A DNA stretch of 62,244 nt, taken from positions 1 through 62,244 of the forward strand of contig CAADGI010000010.1 in assembly GCA_900696495.1 (NCBI GenBank). Direction: 5' to 3'. Shown in pieces: positions 34,067-43,759 of the stretch. The translations under genes were made by a program, and so were the position numbers. The stretch is from an uncultured Alphaproteobacteria bacterium (GTDB lineage: Bacteria; Pseudomonadota; Alphaproteobacteria; Micavibrionales; Micavibrionaceae). Position 1 is the stretch's first letter, and every line of letters starts with the position of its first letter. The notes under the pieces were generated by a model that saw nothing but the letters and a program-made list of their open reading frames with translations, ran no database searches and was not told the origin of the DNA.

Positions 34067-34726
34067 TCAGGAACTTTTTTTGCGTTTCTTATATTGCGTG
34101 ATTTTGTCGGCCTTCATTTCCACCGAATCGCGCAATCTCAGCCTTTTCGCCTGCGCCGCGCTCACCAGCTTATAATGACGCCCCTCATCGAGCGCCAGCG
34201 CGATATCCCAGCAATCTTCTTTACTGTTCACCCATTCGTTATCTTTATATCGCCGCAGATCGAACGGCGCCGAATAATTGCGCAGCGTTTTTTTTCGCCC
34301 TTTCGTATATTCATGAAAATAGGACAGCGCCAGCTCGCGCGGCGTTTTATAAACCGGGTCGCGCCAGCGCAGCCAAACATGATTGCTCTTCGAAATCGCG
34401 CCCCAGTGCCCGCCCTCGCGGAAGATGCAGATCACATGGTCGTGATCGCCCTTCGCCTGCATGTCCATCAATAAGGGCTCATATCCCATGATCCACAGCG
34501 CCGCCGCCGCGACGAACGCCGCCTCGATGCAATGCGCCTCGCCGCGCTTTAAAACTTCCGCCGCCGACCGGCACGTATCGCCGCCGGGTTCATGGTTCAT
34601 GCGCAGGGAAGACACGAAATCCTGAACGTCCGCCGGGCTCCGCAGCCGCGCCAGCGCCCGCGCGTCTTTTGCGGAAAACCCCAGTTTCCGGCCAAACGCG
34701 ATCCGCTGCTTCAGGGTCCGTTTCAT
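34067..34726 (-). CDS. Transglutaminase-like fold protein
   Basis: A 219-residue cytosolic protein. The arrangement GEAHCIEAAFVAAAAL (Cys), GDHDHVICIFREGGHWGAIS (His) and WRDPVYKT (Asp) matches the Cys-His-Asp order of transglutaminase/papain-like folds. The N-terminal part is helical and basic, and the C-terminus ends in a Lys-rich tail. It may be a peptidase or transferase, but no substrate is suggested by context. It is divergent from the ferredoxin-NADP reductase gene. Confidence 0.6.
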   Translation of the reverse strand: MKRTLKQRIAFGRKLGFSAKDARALARLRSPADVQDFVSSLRMNHEPGGDTCRSAAEVLKRGEAHCIEAAFVAAAALWIMGYEPLLMDMQAKGDHDHVICIFREGGHWGAISKSNHVWLRWRDPVYKTPRELALSYFHEYTKGRKKTLRNYSAPFDLRRYKDNEWVNSKEDCWDIALALDEGRHYKLVSAAQAKRLRLRDSVEMKADKITQYKKRKKSS

Positions 34727-34766
34727 GCCTTAAAATACCATATATTTTACCGGAATCCTGTGCTAA

Positions 34767-35828
<1,062 letters not shown>

Positions 35829-35837
35829 ATCTTTCCA

Positions 35838-35914
35838 CATGTCATCCCGAATGCATGGGAGGGATCTTCTCCCGTTCATTTAGGAAGATTCCTGACCTTC
35901 GCTCGGAATGACAA
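35838..35914. repeat. GTCATCCCGA-type inverted repeat
   Basis: The arms TGTCATCCCGAATGCATGGG and CGCTCGGAATGACA enclose GGGATCTTCTCCC and AGGAAGATTCCT hairpins. It directly precedes an AACCAC-family copy, so two unrelated repeats stand back to back after the FNR gene. Confidence 0.75.
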
Positions 35915-35922
35915 TAAAAAAA

Positions 35923-36006
35923 TTTAACCACAGCGGCCACAGGCGAAATCACAGCGCGTTATACGCTTCAGGCGCCTGTGTATTCGCTGTGGCCGCTGTG
36001 GTTAAA
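35923..36006. repeat. AACCAC-family inverted repeat, copy 4
   Basis: The arms AATTTAACCACAGCGGCCAC and GTGGCCGCTGTGGTTAAA pair almost perfectly. The interior is very close to copy 1. It lies between two genes on opposite strands and ends at the stop codon of the 36007 gene. Confidence 0.88.
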
Positions 36007-37026
36007 TCAATTCTCGATTTTCTTGAACAAATCGCTCGCGATATAACGCTCGGCGAATGACGGCACCATCACGATGATGCTCTTGCCCTTGCTCTCGGGC
36101 ATCTGCGCGACTTCCAGCGCCGCCGCGAAATTCGCGCCGCCCGAAATGCCGCACGGAAATCCTTCAAGACGCGAAATCTCCCGCGCCGCGTCCAGCGCCT
36201 GGCCGTCCGGCACCTGGATGATGCTGTCGATCGCCGACTTGGCAAGCAACGGCGGCTTGAAACCGACGCCGATCCCCTGGATCCTGTGCTGCGCCGGATC
36301 GCCGCCGGACAACACCGGGCTTTCCGCCGGCTCGACCGCGAAAACCTTGAACCCTTTTTTCTTTTCCTTGAGAACCTGCGCCAGCCCCGTCACCGTCGCG
36401 CCCGTGCCGACGCCGCAGATCAAAATATCCGCCTTGCCGCCCGTGTCCGCCCAGATTTCCTCGGCCGTGCTCTCGGCATGCGCCATCGGTCCCGCCTCGT
36501 TATTGAACTGGTCCGGCGTCCATGCATCCTGCGTCTGCTTCATCAGGCTCGCCGCGATTTCATTCGCGCCCTTCATGCCCCGCTCCGCCGCGGTCAGAAC
36601 CAGTTCCGCGCCGTAGAATAGCAACAATTTCCGCCGCTCCAGCGGCACGCTTTCCGGCAGCACGATAATCAGCTTGTATCCCTTCATCGCCGCGACGAAC
36701 GCCAGCGAAATCGCCATGTTGCCCGACGAGGCCTCGATGATCGTCGTCTTGCCCGGCGTGATCGCCTTGGCGTTTTCCGCCGACTCCACCATCGCCAGCG
36801 CCGTGCGGTCCTTGGTGGAGCCCAGCGGGTTGAAAAATTCCAGCTTCGCGAGGATTTCGGCCTGCAGCCCGTACTTGGCCATGAATTTCGATGTCCGCAC
36901 CAGCGGCGTGCCGCCAATCGTCTCGAAAATATCGTTATAGATCTTCCCCCGCGAATTGACCGCCCGGTTCGAGGATATTGCTTCGTTGGTTTTCTTTGTG
37001 CCGCTGGCGGTGGATTTGACGACCAT
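36007..37026 (-). CDS. Cysteine synthase family PLP enzyme
   Basis: A 339-residue fold-type II PLP enzyme. The PLP lysine is in PLGSTKDRTALAM, and the phosphate loop is GVGTGATVTGLAQ. The substrate loop, normally SSGNTG, reads ASSGNMAISLA. A 30-residue Lys/Ser/Thr-rich N-terminal extension precedes the conserved IFETIGGTPLVRTSKF. It likely makes cysteine from O-acetylserine and sulfide, but the SGNMA change may alter specificity. GGGAGAC lies six bases before the ATG. Confidence 0.9.
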   Translation of the reverse strand: MVVKSTASGTKKTNEAISSNRAVNSRGKIYNDIFETIGGTPLVRTSKFMAKYGLQAEILAKLEFFNPLGSTKDRTALAMVESAENAKAITPGKTTIIEASSGNMAISLAFVAAMKGYKLIIVLPESVPLERRKLLLFYGAELVLTAAERGMKGANEIAASLMKQTQDAWTPDQFNNEAGPMAHAESTAEEIWADTGGKADILICGVGTGATVTGLAQVLKEKKKGFKVFAVEPAESPVLSGGDPAQHRIQGIGVGFKPPLLAKSAIDSIIQVPDGQALDAAREISRLEGFPCGISGGANFAAALEVAQMPESKGKSIIVMVPSFAERYIASDLFKKIEN

Positions 37027-37208
37027 AAATGTCTCCCGGGGGGTGAAATACGCGATTCTGGATATTCAGAATAAGGCTTTTGGGGGCATTTGGAAACCTG
37101 CCGCTTAAAAAGCTTGCACCCTTCCCTTTTTTCCATTATTTATTATGGCAATTATATATTGGAAAATCAGGGAAATCCGTGAAGCTTAGAATTTTATATC
37201 AAAACACC

Positions 37209-37565
37209 ATGCAGTCAGACCGACAATCTGACCGGGAAGCCATTGATAGAAGAGTCGACCAGATTTTGGGCGCTACCGAAACGAAGTATTCGACAAAATT
37301 TGTGAAAGGTGAAAACAGTGAACTGCTTGCAAGCCTGACAACCGATGATGTTTGGTATCTCGTCAATTTCATGGGGGGAAAATTCTCCGCGCTGAGCACA
37401 CAATTGATGAAGAAAGCTTCAGAATCTTCCCCGACGCACACCGCAAGCAAAATGATTGCCGACTTTGGAGAGACAGTGCCGAATGAAACGTTTATCAGAA
37501 TCGAAATTACCACGACCAAGAATGAATTCAGGGAACTGCTGCAAATCCCGCACCGGAATCCATAG
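37209..37565 (+). CDS. Small hypothetical protein 1 of a three-gene cluster
   Basis: The ATG at 37209 (MQSDRQSDREAIDRRVD) gives 118 residues; a GTG at 37179 is an alternative. Not recognised. It is soluble, polar and helix-rich (SELLASLTTDDVWYLVNFMG, LSTQLMKKASESS), without a signal peptide. Codon use is less GC-biased than in neighbouring core genes. The next two small genes follow in the same direction with short gaps (27 and 13 nt). Confidence 0.65.
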   Translation: MQSDRQSDREAIDRRVDQILGATETKYSTKFVKGENSELLASLTTDDVWYLVNFMGGKFSALSTQLMKKASESSPTHTASKMIADFGETVPNETFIRIEITTTKNEFRELLQIPHRNP

Positions 37566-37592
37566 AGAGTAACAATTTTTTAGAGAGTAATT

Positions 37593-38012
37593 ATGCTGCT
37601 TACAATCGTATATGAAAACGCGCTCGAAGCGAACCGCACCTCGCCGCACGCCGCAGGGTTCGAAAAGAAAATCAGCAGATTTTTTGAAAATCTTTCAAAG
37701 GAATGCCAGACCGATCTCATCCTCCGTAAGGATGGCAAAGAGAAAGAGATTGTTCTGAATTACGAGACCTCGCAGGAAGCCTGGGCCCTTGCATACAAAA
37801 TCGGCGATCTGTTCGCGGATTACGAAACAAAATTCAAAGAGGAAACGCCGCTAATGGCCGAATATCGCTCCGCGGCCAGCGCATGGCTCAAGGATCTTGG
37901 ATCGGATCACATCCTCTGCAGAACGGAGCTTTTTACCACGCCGGCGAGCGCTGAGCGCTTGTTACAGTTGCACACCCAGTACCCGGATGCCATGGATCAC
38001 GATCATCACTAG
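37593..38012 (+). CDS. Small hypothetical protein 2 of a three-gene cluster
   Basis: A 139-residue protein, not recognised. It starts MLLTIVYENALEANRTS after an AGAGAG ribosome-binding site. The predicted mixture is alpha/beta, with a helical middle (KKISRFFENLSKECQTDLIL) and a His-rich end (AMDHDHH) that might bind metal. No signal peptide or membrane span. It lies between two other unknown small genes. Confidence 0.65.
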   Translation: MLLTIVYENALEANRTSPHAAGFEKKISRFFENLSKECQTDLILRKDGKEKEIVLNYETSQEAWALAYKIGDLFADYETKFKEETPLMAEYRSAASAWLKDLGSDHILCRTELFTTPASAERLLQLHTQYPDAMDHDHH

Positions 38013-38025
38013 GAAAGAACGCCCT

Positions 38026-38391
38026 ATGCAGCTCACTGTTAAATTCAATATCGAACAAGGCCTCCCCGGTCTGCAGGCGGAAGCCATCAATTCAACAGTC
38101 CTGACGTTTTTAAGACGCGCCGCGATAGATGGCGCGGGAATTTTGAACGCGGAGCCGGGAAAGTATCAATTTGTCATCAACCGGTCCGGAAAAGAAGCGC
38201 GCGGCCTGAGCGGCGAATTAATGGCCGACACAAAATTCCTGGAAGAAGAACTTGAAAAGATCGCGCAGGCGGATCAATCCCCTCAATCGAAAGTCTATAC
38301 CGAAATCCATGGCAGCGATAATGAAATCACGCACGAGGTTATAGTTACGCGCGGTATTGATTGTGAAACCCCGACCTGTGCGCGTAATTAA
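38026..38391 (+). CDS. Small hypothetical protein 3 of a three-gene cluster
   Basis: The ATG at 38026 (MQLTVKFNIEQGLPG) follows AGGAAAG and gives 121 residues; the longer frame from 37897 overlaps gene 2 and has no support. Not recognised. A long middle segment (INRSGKEARGLSGELMADTK) leads to a charged helix (FLEEELEKIAQAD). The C-terminus has two cysteines in IDCETPTCARN. It converges on fdxA with a 3-nt gap. Confidence 0.65.
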   Translation: MQLTVKFNIEQGLPGLQAEAINSTVLTFLRRAAIDGAGILNAEPGKYQFVINRSGKEARGLSGELMADTKFLEEELEKIAQADQSPQSKVYTEIHGSDNEITHEVIVTRGIDCETPTCARN

Positions 38392-38394
38392 GCG

Positions 38395-38733
38395 CTAATC
38401 CCCGCTCCCGGGATTTTCGCTGAAATATTTTTCGAATTTGCCTTTTTCATCCTTCACCGTGTCGGCTTCAGGCAGCGGCTCTTTCGTCTTGGTGATGTTC
38501 GGCCACTTCTCGGAATATTCGCGATTTAAATCAAGCCATTTGTCCGCGCGCGGGTCGGAATCGGGAATGATCGCCTCGATCGGGCACTCGGGTTCGCATA
38601 CGCCGCAATCGATGCATTCATCGGGATTGATCACGAGCATGTTCTCGCCCTCATAGAAACAATCCACCGGGCAGACTTCGACGCAATCCGTATATTTGCA
38701 CCTGATGCAGACTTCGGTGACCACGAAGGTCAT
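38395..38733 (-). CDS. fdxA: Ferredoxin FdxA, 7Fe-8S type
   Basis: A 112-residue ferredoxin with one 3Fe-4S and one 4Fe-4S site. The cysteine pattern is [18 protein letters not shown] followed by [13 protein letters not shown], and the intervening [14 protein letters not shown] is the FdxA hallmark. The C-terminal tail after residue 60 is the usual charged extension. It is an electron carrier and a plausible partner of the ferredoxin-NADP reductase at 34791. Confidence 0.96.
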   Translation of the reverse strand: MTFVVTEVCIRCKYTDCVEVCPVDCFYEGENMLVINPDECIDCGVCEPECPIEAIIPDSDPRADKWLDLNREYSEKWPNITKTKEPLPEADTVKDEKGKFEKYFSENPGSGD

Positions 38734-38926
38734 CTTCTATTCTCCTGAAAGGAACGCTGGGTTGTACCACCGGGAGGGACATTAATCCCCCCATTATGCC
38801 AACGCAAGGCGCTCAGGGAGAAATTTTATGCTGCGCCGCCCCCTCTTGTGTCATCCCGAACCAAAACTGTGGGCAGAATGCCATTCTCCGTTCCGCGCCA
38901 TGAAACTCTCTTTTAGGTTGGTTTGT

Positions 38927-39475
38927 ATGAAATATTCGTGGCTGGGCACCTTATTTATTCTGACAACTACGCTCCTCCTCGCGGCCTGCGGCCATGGCGG
39001 CTGCTGCGGCAGCGAAGCATCCCTGACTCCAGCCCCTGCCCACACCGACCCCGATGATTCCGTCATGCGCGGCTCGGTCACCGCCTTCCTGCAGGAAACC
39101 GGTGCGCCCGTGTCCTCGATGTATGAATTCAAACGCATCGACCTCGACCGCGATGGCCGCCGCGACGCCCTCGTCCTCTTCAAAAACCCCTACGGTTACT
39201 GGTGCGACACCCATGGCTGCACCATGCTCGTCATGCGCGCGGGCAACGATAAATTCGAACTGGTCAACGCCATCCAGCCCGTCCGCGCGCCACTCTACGT
39301 CAGCAACACCGAAAGCAACGGCTGGAAGGACATCATCGTCCGCGTCACCGGCCGCTGGGATGAATCGAAAGACGTCGCCATGACCTATAACGGCACGCAA
39401 TACGCCGACAACCCCGCCACGATGCCCGCCTACATGCATGTCGCGGCCAATACGGCACAGCGCGTTTTCTATTAA
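38927..39475 (+). CDS. Lipoprotein of unknown function with a DxDxDG loop
   Basis: The ATG at 38927 (MKYSWLGTLFILTTT) puts a lipobox LLAAC directly after the hydrophobic core, giving a 182-residue lipoprotein; the frame extends back to 38828 without support. The cysteine is followed by a Gly/His/Cys-rich GHGGCCG stretch. The mature domain carries DLDRDGRRDALVLF, like a calcium-binding loop of VCBS/integrin-type repeats. Probably an outer-membrane-anchored periplasmic protein. Confidence 0.75.
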   Translation: MKYSWLGTLFILTTTLLLAACGHGGCCGSEASLTPAPAHTDPDDSVMRGSVTAFLQETGAPVSSMYEFKRIDLDRDGRRDALVLFKNPYGYWCDTHGCTMLVMRAGNDKFELVNAIQPVRAPLYVSNTESNGWKDIIVRVTGRWDESKDVAMTYNGTQYADNPATMPAYMHVAANTAQRVFY

Positions 39476-39583
39476 TTCCCCGAATCCCTGAAATTGTTCC
39501 TGATTTGCTCTTTTTAATCTTCTCCGCGCCCTCGATGTTCAATAAACAATTGATTTTATGAGTAAAACTGCGTAAAAAGCCGC

Positions 39584-40525
39584 ATGAGCCCCGCCTCCTC
39601 CATTTTAAACCTGATCGGCAACACGCCCATGGTCGAACTGACGAAATTCGACACCGGCCCCTGCCGCCTGTTCATGAAGCTTGAGGGCTGGAACCCCGGC
39701 GGCTCGGTCAAGGACCGCACCGCGCTCGCCATGATCGACGCCGCCGAAAAGGACGGCCGCCTGAAACCCGGCGGCGCCATCGTCGAGGCCACGGCGGGTA
39801 ACACCGGCCTCGGCCTTTCACTCGTCGCCGCCATCCGGGGATACAAGGTCATCCTCGTCGTGCCCGATAAATTCTCGGAAATGAAAATCACGCACTGCGA
39901 AGGTCTCGGCGCCAAAGTCATCCGCACCCGCGCCAGCGTCCCGGCGGACAGCCCCGAATACTACGTCAACATGGCGAAGCGCATCGCCGCCGAAAGCGGC
40001 GCGTTCCACACCAACCAGTTCGACAATCCCGCCAATGTCCGCGTCCACGAAACAACCACCGGCCCCGAAATCTGGGAACAGATGGAGCATAAAGTTGACG
40101 CGGTCGTCTGCGGTGTCGGCTCCGGTGGCACGCTGGCAGGTCTCGGAAAATTTTTCGCGAAAGTCTCGCCGGAAACCGAACTGATCCTCTCCGATCCGAA
40201 AGGCGCCCTCCTCGCCGCGCAAGTGAACGGTGAAAAAGCAACACCGCACGCCTTCCGCGTCGAAGGCATCGGCCAGGACTGCGCGCCCGGCAATCTCGAT
40301 CTCGAAACCGTCGACAAGGGCTACATCATCGACGACGAGGAAAGTTTTTCCACCGTCCGCGAATTGCTGAAACGCGAGGGCATCCTCGCCGGAACCCCGA
40401 CCGGAACGGCGCTGGCGGGCGCGCTGCGCTATTGCCGCGAACAGAAAAAATCCAAACGCGTCGTCACCTTCATGTCCGACCGTGGCGACAAATATCTTCC
40501 GAAAATTTATGGAGACGTAAAATGA
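39584..40525 (+). CDS. Cystathionine beta-synthase-like PLP enzyme
   Basis: A 313-residue fold-type II PLP enzyme. The PLP lysine is in EGWNPGGSVKDRTALAM, the substrate loop is EATAGNTGLGLS, and the phosphate loop GVGSGGTLAGLG. The KLEGWNPGGS, DPKGALL and EGIGQD segments match cystathionine beta-synthase core domains rather than CysK. It would condense serine and homocysteine. It is coupled by ATGA to a cystathionine gamma-lyase gene, which supports a reverse transsulfuration operon. Confidence 0.88.
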   Translation: MSPASSILNLIGNTPMVELTKFDTGPCRLFMKLEGWNPGGSVKDRTALAMIDAAEKDGRLKPGGAIVEATAGNTGLGLSLVAAIRGYKVILVVPDKFSEMKITHCEGLGAKVIRTRASVPADSPEYYVNMAKRIAAESGAFHTNQFDNPANVRVHETTTGPEIWEQMEHKVDAVVCGVGSGGTLAGLGKFFAKVSPETELILSDPKGALLAAQVNGEKATPHAFRVEGIGQDCAPGNLDLETVDKGYIIDDEESFSTVRELLKREGILAGTPTGTALAGALRYCREQKKSKRVVTFMSDRGDKYLPKIYGDVK

Positions 40526-41694
40526 CAAAGAAGAAGAAAAGTAAGCGACAACACTTCTCCACCCGCTGCATCCATGGCGGCCAGAGCGTCGACGCCGAAA
40601 CCGGCGCCGTCTCCGTGCCGATCTACGCGACCTCGACCTATGCGCAGGCGTCCCCCGGCGAACATAAGGGTTACGTCTACGCACGCGGCCACAACCCCAC
40701 GCGCTTCGCCTTTGAACGTTGCATCGCCGATCTCGAGGACGGCAGCAACGGCTTCGCCTTCGCCTCCGGCCTCGCCGCGGTCTGCGCCGTGCTTGATCTC
40801 CTGCCGCACGGCTCTCACATCGTCGCCTGCGACGATGTTTACGGCGGCACCTACCGCCTGTTCGAGCGCGTCAAAAAAGAGTCCTCGAAACTCGACGTCA
40901 CCTATATCGACATGACCGTGCCCGGCGCGCTGGAAAAAGCCATCCGCTCCAACACCGGAATGATCTGGATCGAAACGCCGACCAACCCGCTGCTGAAAAT
41001 CATCGACCTCGCCGCCGTCGCCGCCGTGGCGAAAAAGAAAAAAATCCTCTCCGTCTGCGACAACACTTTCGCCACGCCCTGTCTGCAAAAACCCCTGAAT
41101 TTCGGCTTCGACATCGTGCTCCATTCCATCACCAAATATATCGGCGGACATTCCGATATCATCGGCGGCGCGGTTGTGGTCAATGATTCCGCCCTCGCCG
41201 ATAAATTGAAATTCATCCAGAACGCCACCGGCGGCATTCTTTCGCCGTTCGATTCCTTCCTCGCCCTGCGCGGCATCAAAACGCTGAACTTGCGCATGGA
41301 GCGCGCCTGCGCCAGCGCGGTGAAAATCGCCGATTTCCTCCACGGCCATAAAAAAATCGCCAAGGTCCATTTCCCCGGCCTCACCACGCACCCGCAATAT
41401 AAAATCGCCGCGAAGCAGATGAACGCCTTCGGCGCCATGATCTCCGCCAGCGTCAGGGGCGACCTCAAGGCCTCGAAGAAAATGCTCTCCGCCTGCAGGA
41501 TTTTCACGCTCGCCGAAAGCCTCGGCGGAGTCGAAAGCCTGATCGAGCACCCGGCTATCATGACTCACGCCTCGATTCCAAAAGCCGAGCGCGAAAAACT
41601 TGGGCTGGATGACGGCCTCATCCGCCTCTCCGTCGGCATCGAAAGCGCCGACGATTTGATCGCGGATCTGGAACAGGCTTTGGCGAAAATTTAG
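40522..41694 (+). CDS. Cystathionine gamma-lyase/synthase family PLP enzyme
   Basis: A 390-residue Cys/Met-metabolism PLP enzyme (fold-type I). Visible are STRCIHGGQSVDAETGAVSV, YARGHNPTR, the aspartate region SVCDNTFATPC, and the PLP lysine in HSITKYIGGHSDI. With the CBS-like gene directly upstream (ATGA overlap at 40522), the likely role is cleavage of cystathionine to cysteine. The ATG at 40522 follows GGAGACG; the longer frame to 40432 lies in the CBS gene. Confidence 0.92.
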   Translation: MTKKKKSKRQHFSTRCIHGGQSVDAETGAVSVPIYATSTYAQASPGEHKGYVYARGHNPTRFAFERCIADLEDGSNGFAFASGLAAVCAVLDLLPHGSHIVACDDVYGGTYRLFERVKKESSKLDVTYIDMTVPGALEKAIRSNTGMIWIETPTNPLLKIIDLAAVAAVAKKKKILSVCDNTFATPCLQKPLNFGFDIVLHSITKYIGGHSDIIGGAVVVNDSALADKLKFIQNATGGILSPFDSFLALRGIKTLNLRMERACASAVKIADFLHGHKKIAKVHFPGLTTHPQYKIAAKQMNAFGAMISASVRGDLKASKKMLSACRIFTLAESLGGVESLIEHPAIMTHASIPKAEREKLGLDDGLIRLSVGIESADDLIADLEQALAKI

Positions 41695-41792
41695 TGTCAC
41701 CCCCCGCGCCCGCCGCGAATGCGGCAAACCTTGAATGCGAGGGTCCGGCAACAAAAACCGGATGCCCGTCCAAGGCGGGCATGACAATAATA
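41694..41792. repeat. GTCAYSCCC-type inverted repeat
   Basis: The arms TGTCACCCCCCGCG and GGGCATGACA enclose GCGAATGCGG and GCCCGTCCAAGGCGGGC hairpins. It fills the gap between the lyase gene and the glycosylase gene. Confidence 0.7.
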
Positions 41793-41802
41793 AAGGAAAA
41801 TC

Positions 41803-42234
41803 ATGCGCCTCTGGACCCTGCACCCCTCCTACCTCGACGCGAAAGGCATCGTCGCGCTCTGGCGCGAAACGCTCCTCGCGCAGGCCGTCCTCCACGGCAA
41901 AACCAAAGGCTACAAAAACCACCCGCAGTTAAACCGCTTCCGCGAGAACAAACATTTACTGGAACAATATCTCCACCTCATCTGCGACGAGGCCGACTGT
42001 CGCGGCTACAAATTCGACCGCGCGAAAATCATCCGCGTCCGCACCAAAACCCTGGAATCCCTGCCCGTCACACGCGGCCAGGTCGATTACGAATGGAAAC
42101 ATCTTCTGAAAAAACTGAAAACCCGCGACCCCGAGCGTCACAAAACCCACGCCGGAAATAAAAAAACGCCGGAAATTTTCGGCGTTTTCAAAATGACAAG
42201 GCATAAAAATATTGAACCGTGGGAAATAATATAA
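41803..42234 (+). CDS. Pyrimidine dimer DNA glycosylase (DenV-like)
   Basis: A 143-residue protein of the pyrimidine-dimer glycosylase/endonuclease V family. It starts MRLWTLHPSYLDAKGIVALW and continues TKGYKNHPQLNRFRENK, both diagnostic. It would nick DNA at UV-induced cyclobutane dimers. AAAGGAAAATC precedes the ATG. The last 25 or so codons contain a terminator-like hairpin (42163-42190), so the C-terminus (TPEIFGVFKMTRHKN) is encoded by the terminator. An AACCAC repeat follows. Confidence 0.85.
   Translation: MRLWTLHPSYLDAKGIVALWRETLLAQAVLHGKTKGYKNHPQLNRFRENKHLLEQYLHLICDEADCRGYKFDRAKIIRVRTKTLESLPVTRGQVDYEWKHLLKKLKTRDPERHKTHAGNKKTPEIFGVFKMTRHKNIEPWEII
42163..42190 (+). terminator. Terminator hairpin within the glycosylase 3' coding region
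   Basis: The stem AAAACGCCG / CGGCGTTTT with an 8-nt loop GAAATTTT lies 44 nt before the stop. It has the structure of a rho-independent terminator yet is inside the reading frame. Confidence 0.6.
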
Positions 42235-42239
42235 TAAAA

Positions 42240-42355
42240 ATTTAAACCACAGCGATCACAGCGAATACACAGGGGCCTGCAAGGCATAACGCGCTGTGAT
42301 TTCGCCTGTGGCTTGTCCTCCGAAGCTCTAGCGCAGGAGGACCGCTGTGGTTCAA
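42240..42355. repeat. AACCAC-family inverted repeat, copy 5, with nested palindrome
   Basis: The outer arms TTTAAACCACAGCGATCAC and CGCTGTGGTTC are split on the right by an extra palindrome (GTCCTCC...GGAGGAC, about 42313-42342) absent from copies 1, 4 and 9. This looks like one mobile palindrome inserted into another. Confidence 0.85.
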
Positions 42356-42376
42356 AATAAATGACTTGATAAAAGA

Positions 42377-43759
42377 ATGAGAATGAGCATTAAACCCATC
42401 CACATCATCGGCGCAGGCCTCGCGGGCTCCGAAGCCGCCTGGCAGGCCGCCAATATGGGCGTTCCCGTGGTTTTGCACGAAATGCGCCCCGTCGTAAAAA
42501 CCGCCGCGCATAAAACCGATGGCTGCGCCGAGCTCGTCTGCTCCAACTCCTTCCGCTCCGATGACGCCGAACAAAATGCCGTCGGCCTCCTCCACGCTGA
42601 AATGCGCAAATGCAACTCCCTCATCATGCGCGAGGGCGACAAAGCTGCCGTGCCCGCCGGCGGCGCGCTCGCCGTCGACCGTGAAATTTTTTCCGCCGCC
42701 GTGACGAAAGCGCTCAACGAACATCCGCTCATCACAATCGAACGCGGCGAAATCCCTGGCCTCCCGCCCGAAGACTGGGACAGCGTCATCATCGCCACCG
42801 GCCCGCTCACCTCAACACCTCTCGCCGAAGCCATCCGCAACCTCACCGGCGAAGACTCCCTCGCCTTCTTCGACGCCATCGCCCCCATCGTGGAATTCGA
42901 CTCCATCGACATGGCCAAGGCCTGGTTCCAGTCGCGCTACGACAAGGCCGGGCCCGCCGGCACAGGAAAGGACTACATCAACTGCCCGATGAACAGGGAA
43001 CAATATGAATCCTTCGTCGCCACGCTGCTCGCCGCCGAATATGGTGAATTCAAGGATTGGGAAAAAAACACGCCCTATTTCGAAGGCTGCATGCCGATTG
43101 AAGTCATGGCATCGCGCGGTCCCGAGACTCTCCGCTTCGGTCCCATGAAACCCGTCGGCCTCACCAACCCGCACGACCCGACCGTCAAATCCCACGCCAT
43201 CGTCCAACTCCGCCAGGACAACAAGCTCGGCACGCTCTACAACATCGTCGGCTGCCAGACCAAAATGAAATACGGCGAACAGACCCGCGTCTTCCGCATG
43301 ATCCCCGGCCTCGAAAACGCCGTCTTCCCGCGCCTTGGCGGCATGCACCGCAACACCTTCATCAATTCACCGAAATTATTGAACGACTCGCTGCAACTGA
43401 AAGCCCAGCCGCGCCTGCGCTTCGCCGGGCAGATCACCGGCTGCGAGGGCTATGTTGAATCCGCCGCCGTCGGCATCATGGCGGGCCGCTTCGCCGCCAG
43501 CGAAAAGCTCGGCCTCCCGCTCCCCTTCCCCGCGAAAACGACAGCCATGGGCTCATTACTTAATCACATCACCGGCGGCGCCAATGCCGAAACCTTCCAG
43601 CCCATGAACATCAATTTCGGATTGTTCCCGCCTATTGAGGGCAAATTCAAAGGCAAGATCGGCGGCAAGGAAAAGCGCAAGGCGCTTACATCCCGCGCCC
43701 TGGATGATCTCCGGAGCTATGCGGAACATGCGCCGACGGCTTTAAAACGAACTGGCTGA
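42377..43759 (+). CDS. trmFO: Methylenetetrahydrofolate--tRNA-(uracil-5-)-methyltransferase TrmFO
   Basis: A 460-residue FAD and folate-dependent enzyme that methylates U54 in the T-loop of tRNA. The FAD motif [15 protein letters not shown] is at the N-terminus. [22 protein letters not shown] and [18 protein letters not shown] are TrmFO-specific. The start could be Met1 (42377) or Met3 (42383). Its 3' end overlaps the convergent gene at 43686 by 74 nt. Confidence 0.95.
   Translation: MRMSIKPIHIIGAGLAGSEAAWQAANMGVPVVLHEMRPVVKTAAHKTDGCAELVCSNSFRSDDAEQNAVGLLHAEMRKCNSLIMREGDKAAVPAGGALAVDREIFSAAVTKALNEHPLITIERGEIPGLPPEDWDSVIIATGPLTSTPLAEAIRNLTGEDSLAFFDAIAPIVEFDSIDMAKAWFQSRYDKAGPAGTGKDYINCPMNREQYESFVATLLAAEYGEFKDWEKNTPYFEGCMPIEVMASRGPETLRFGPMKPVGLTNPHDPTVKSHAIVQLRQDNKLGTLYNIVGCQTKMKYGEQTRVFRMIPGLENAVFPRLGGMHRNTFINSPKLLNDSLQLKAQPRLRFAGQITGCEGYVESAAVGIMAGRFAASEKLGLPLPFPAKTTAMGSLLNHITGGANAETFQPMNINFGLFPPIEGKFKGKIGGKEKRKALTSRALDDLRSYAEHAPTALKRTG

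Noticed and set aside
40507-41922. 471-codon open frame antisense to the cystathionine lyase gene
   Set aside because: It is opposite a conserved PLP enzyme with all motifs, and its product has no domain or start signal.
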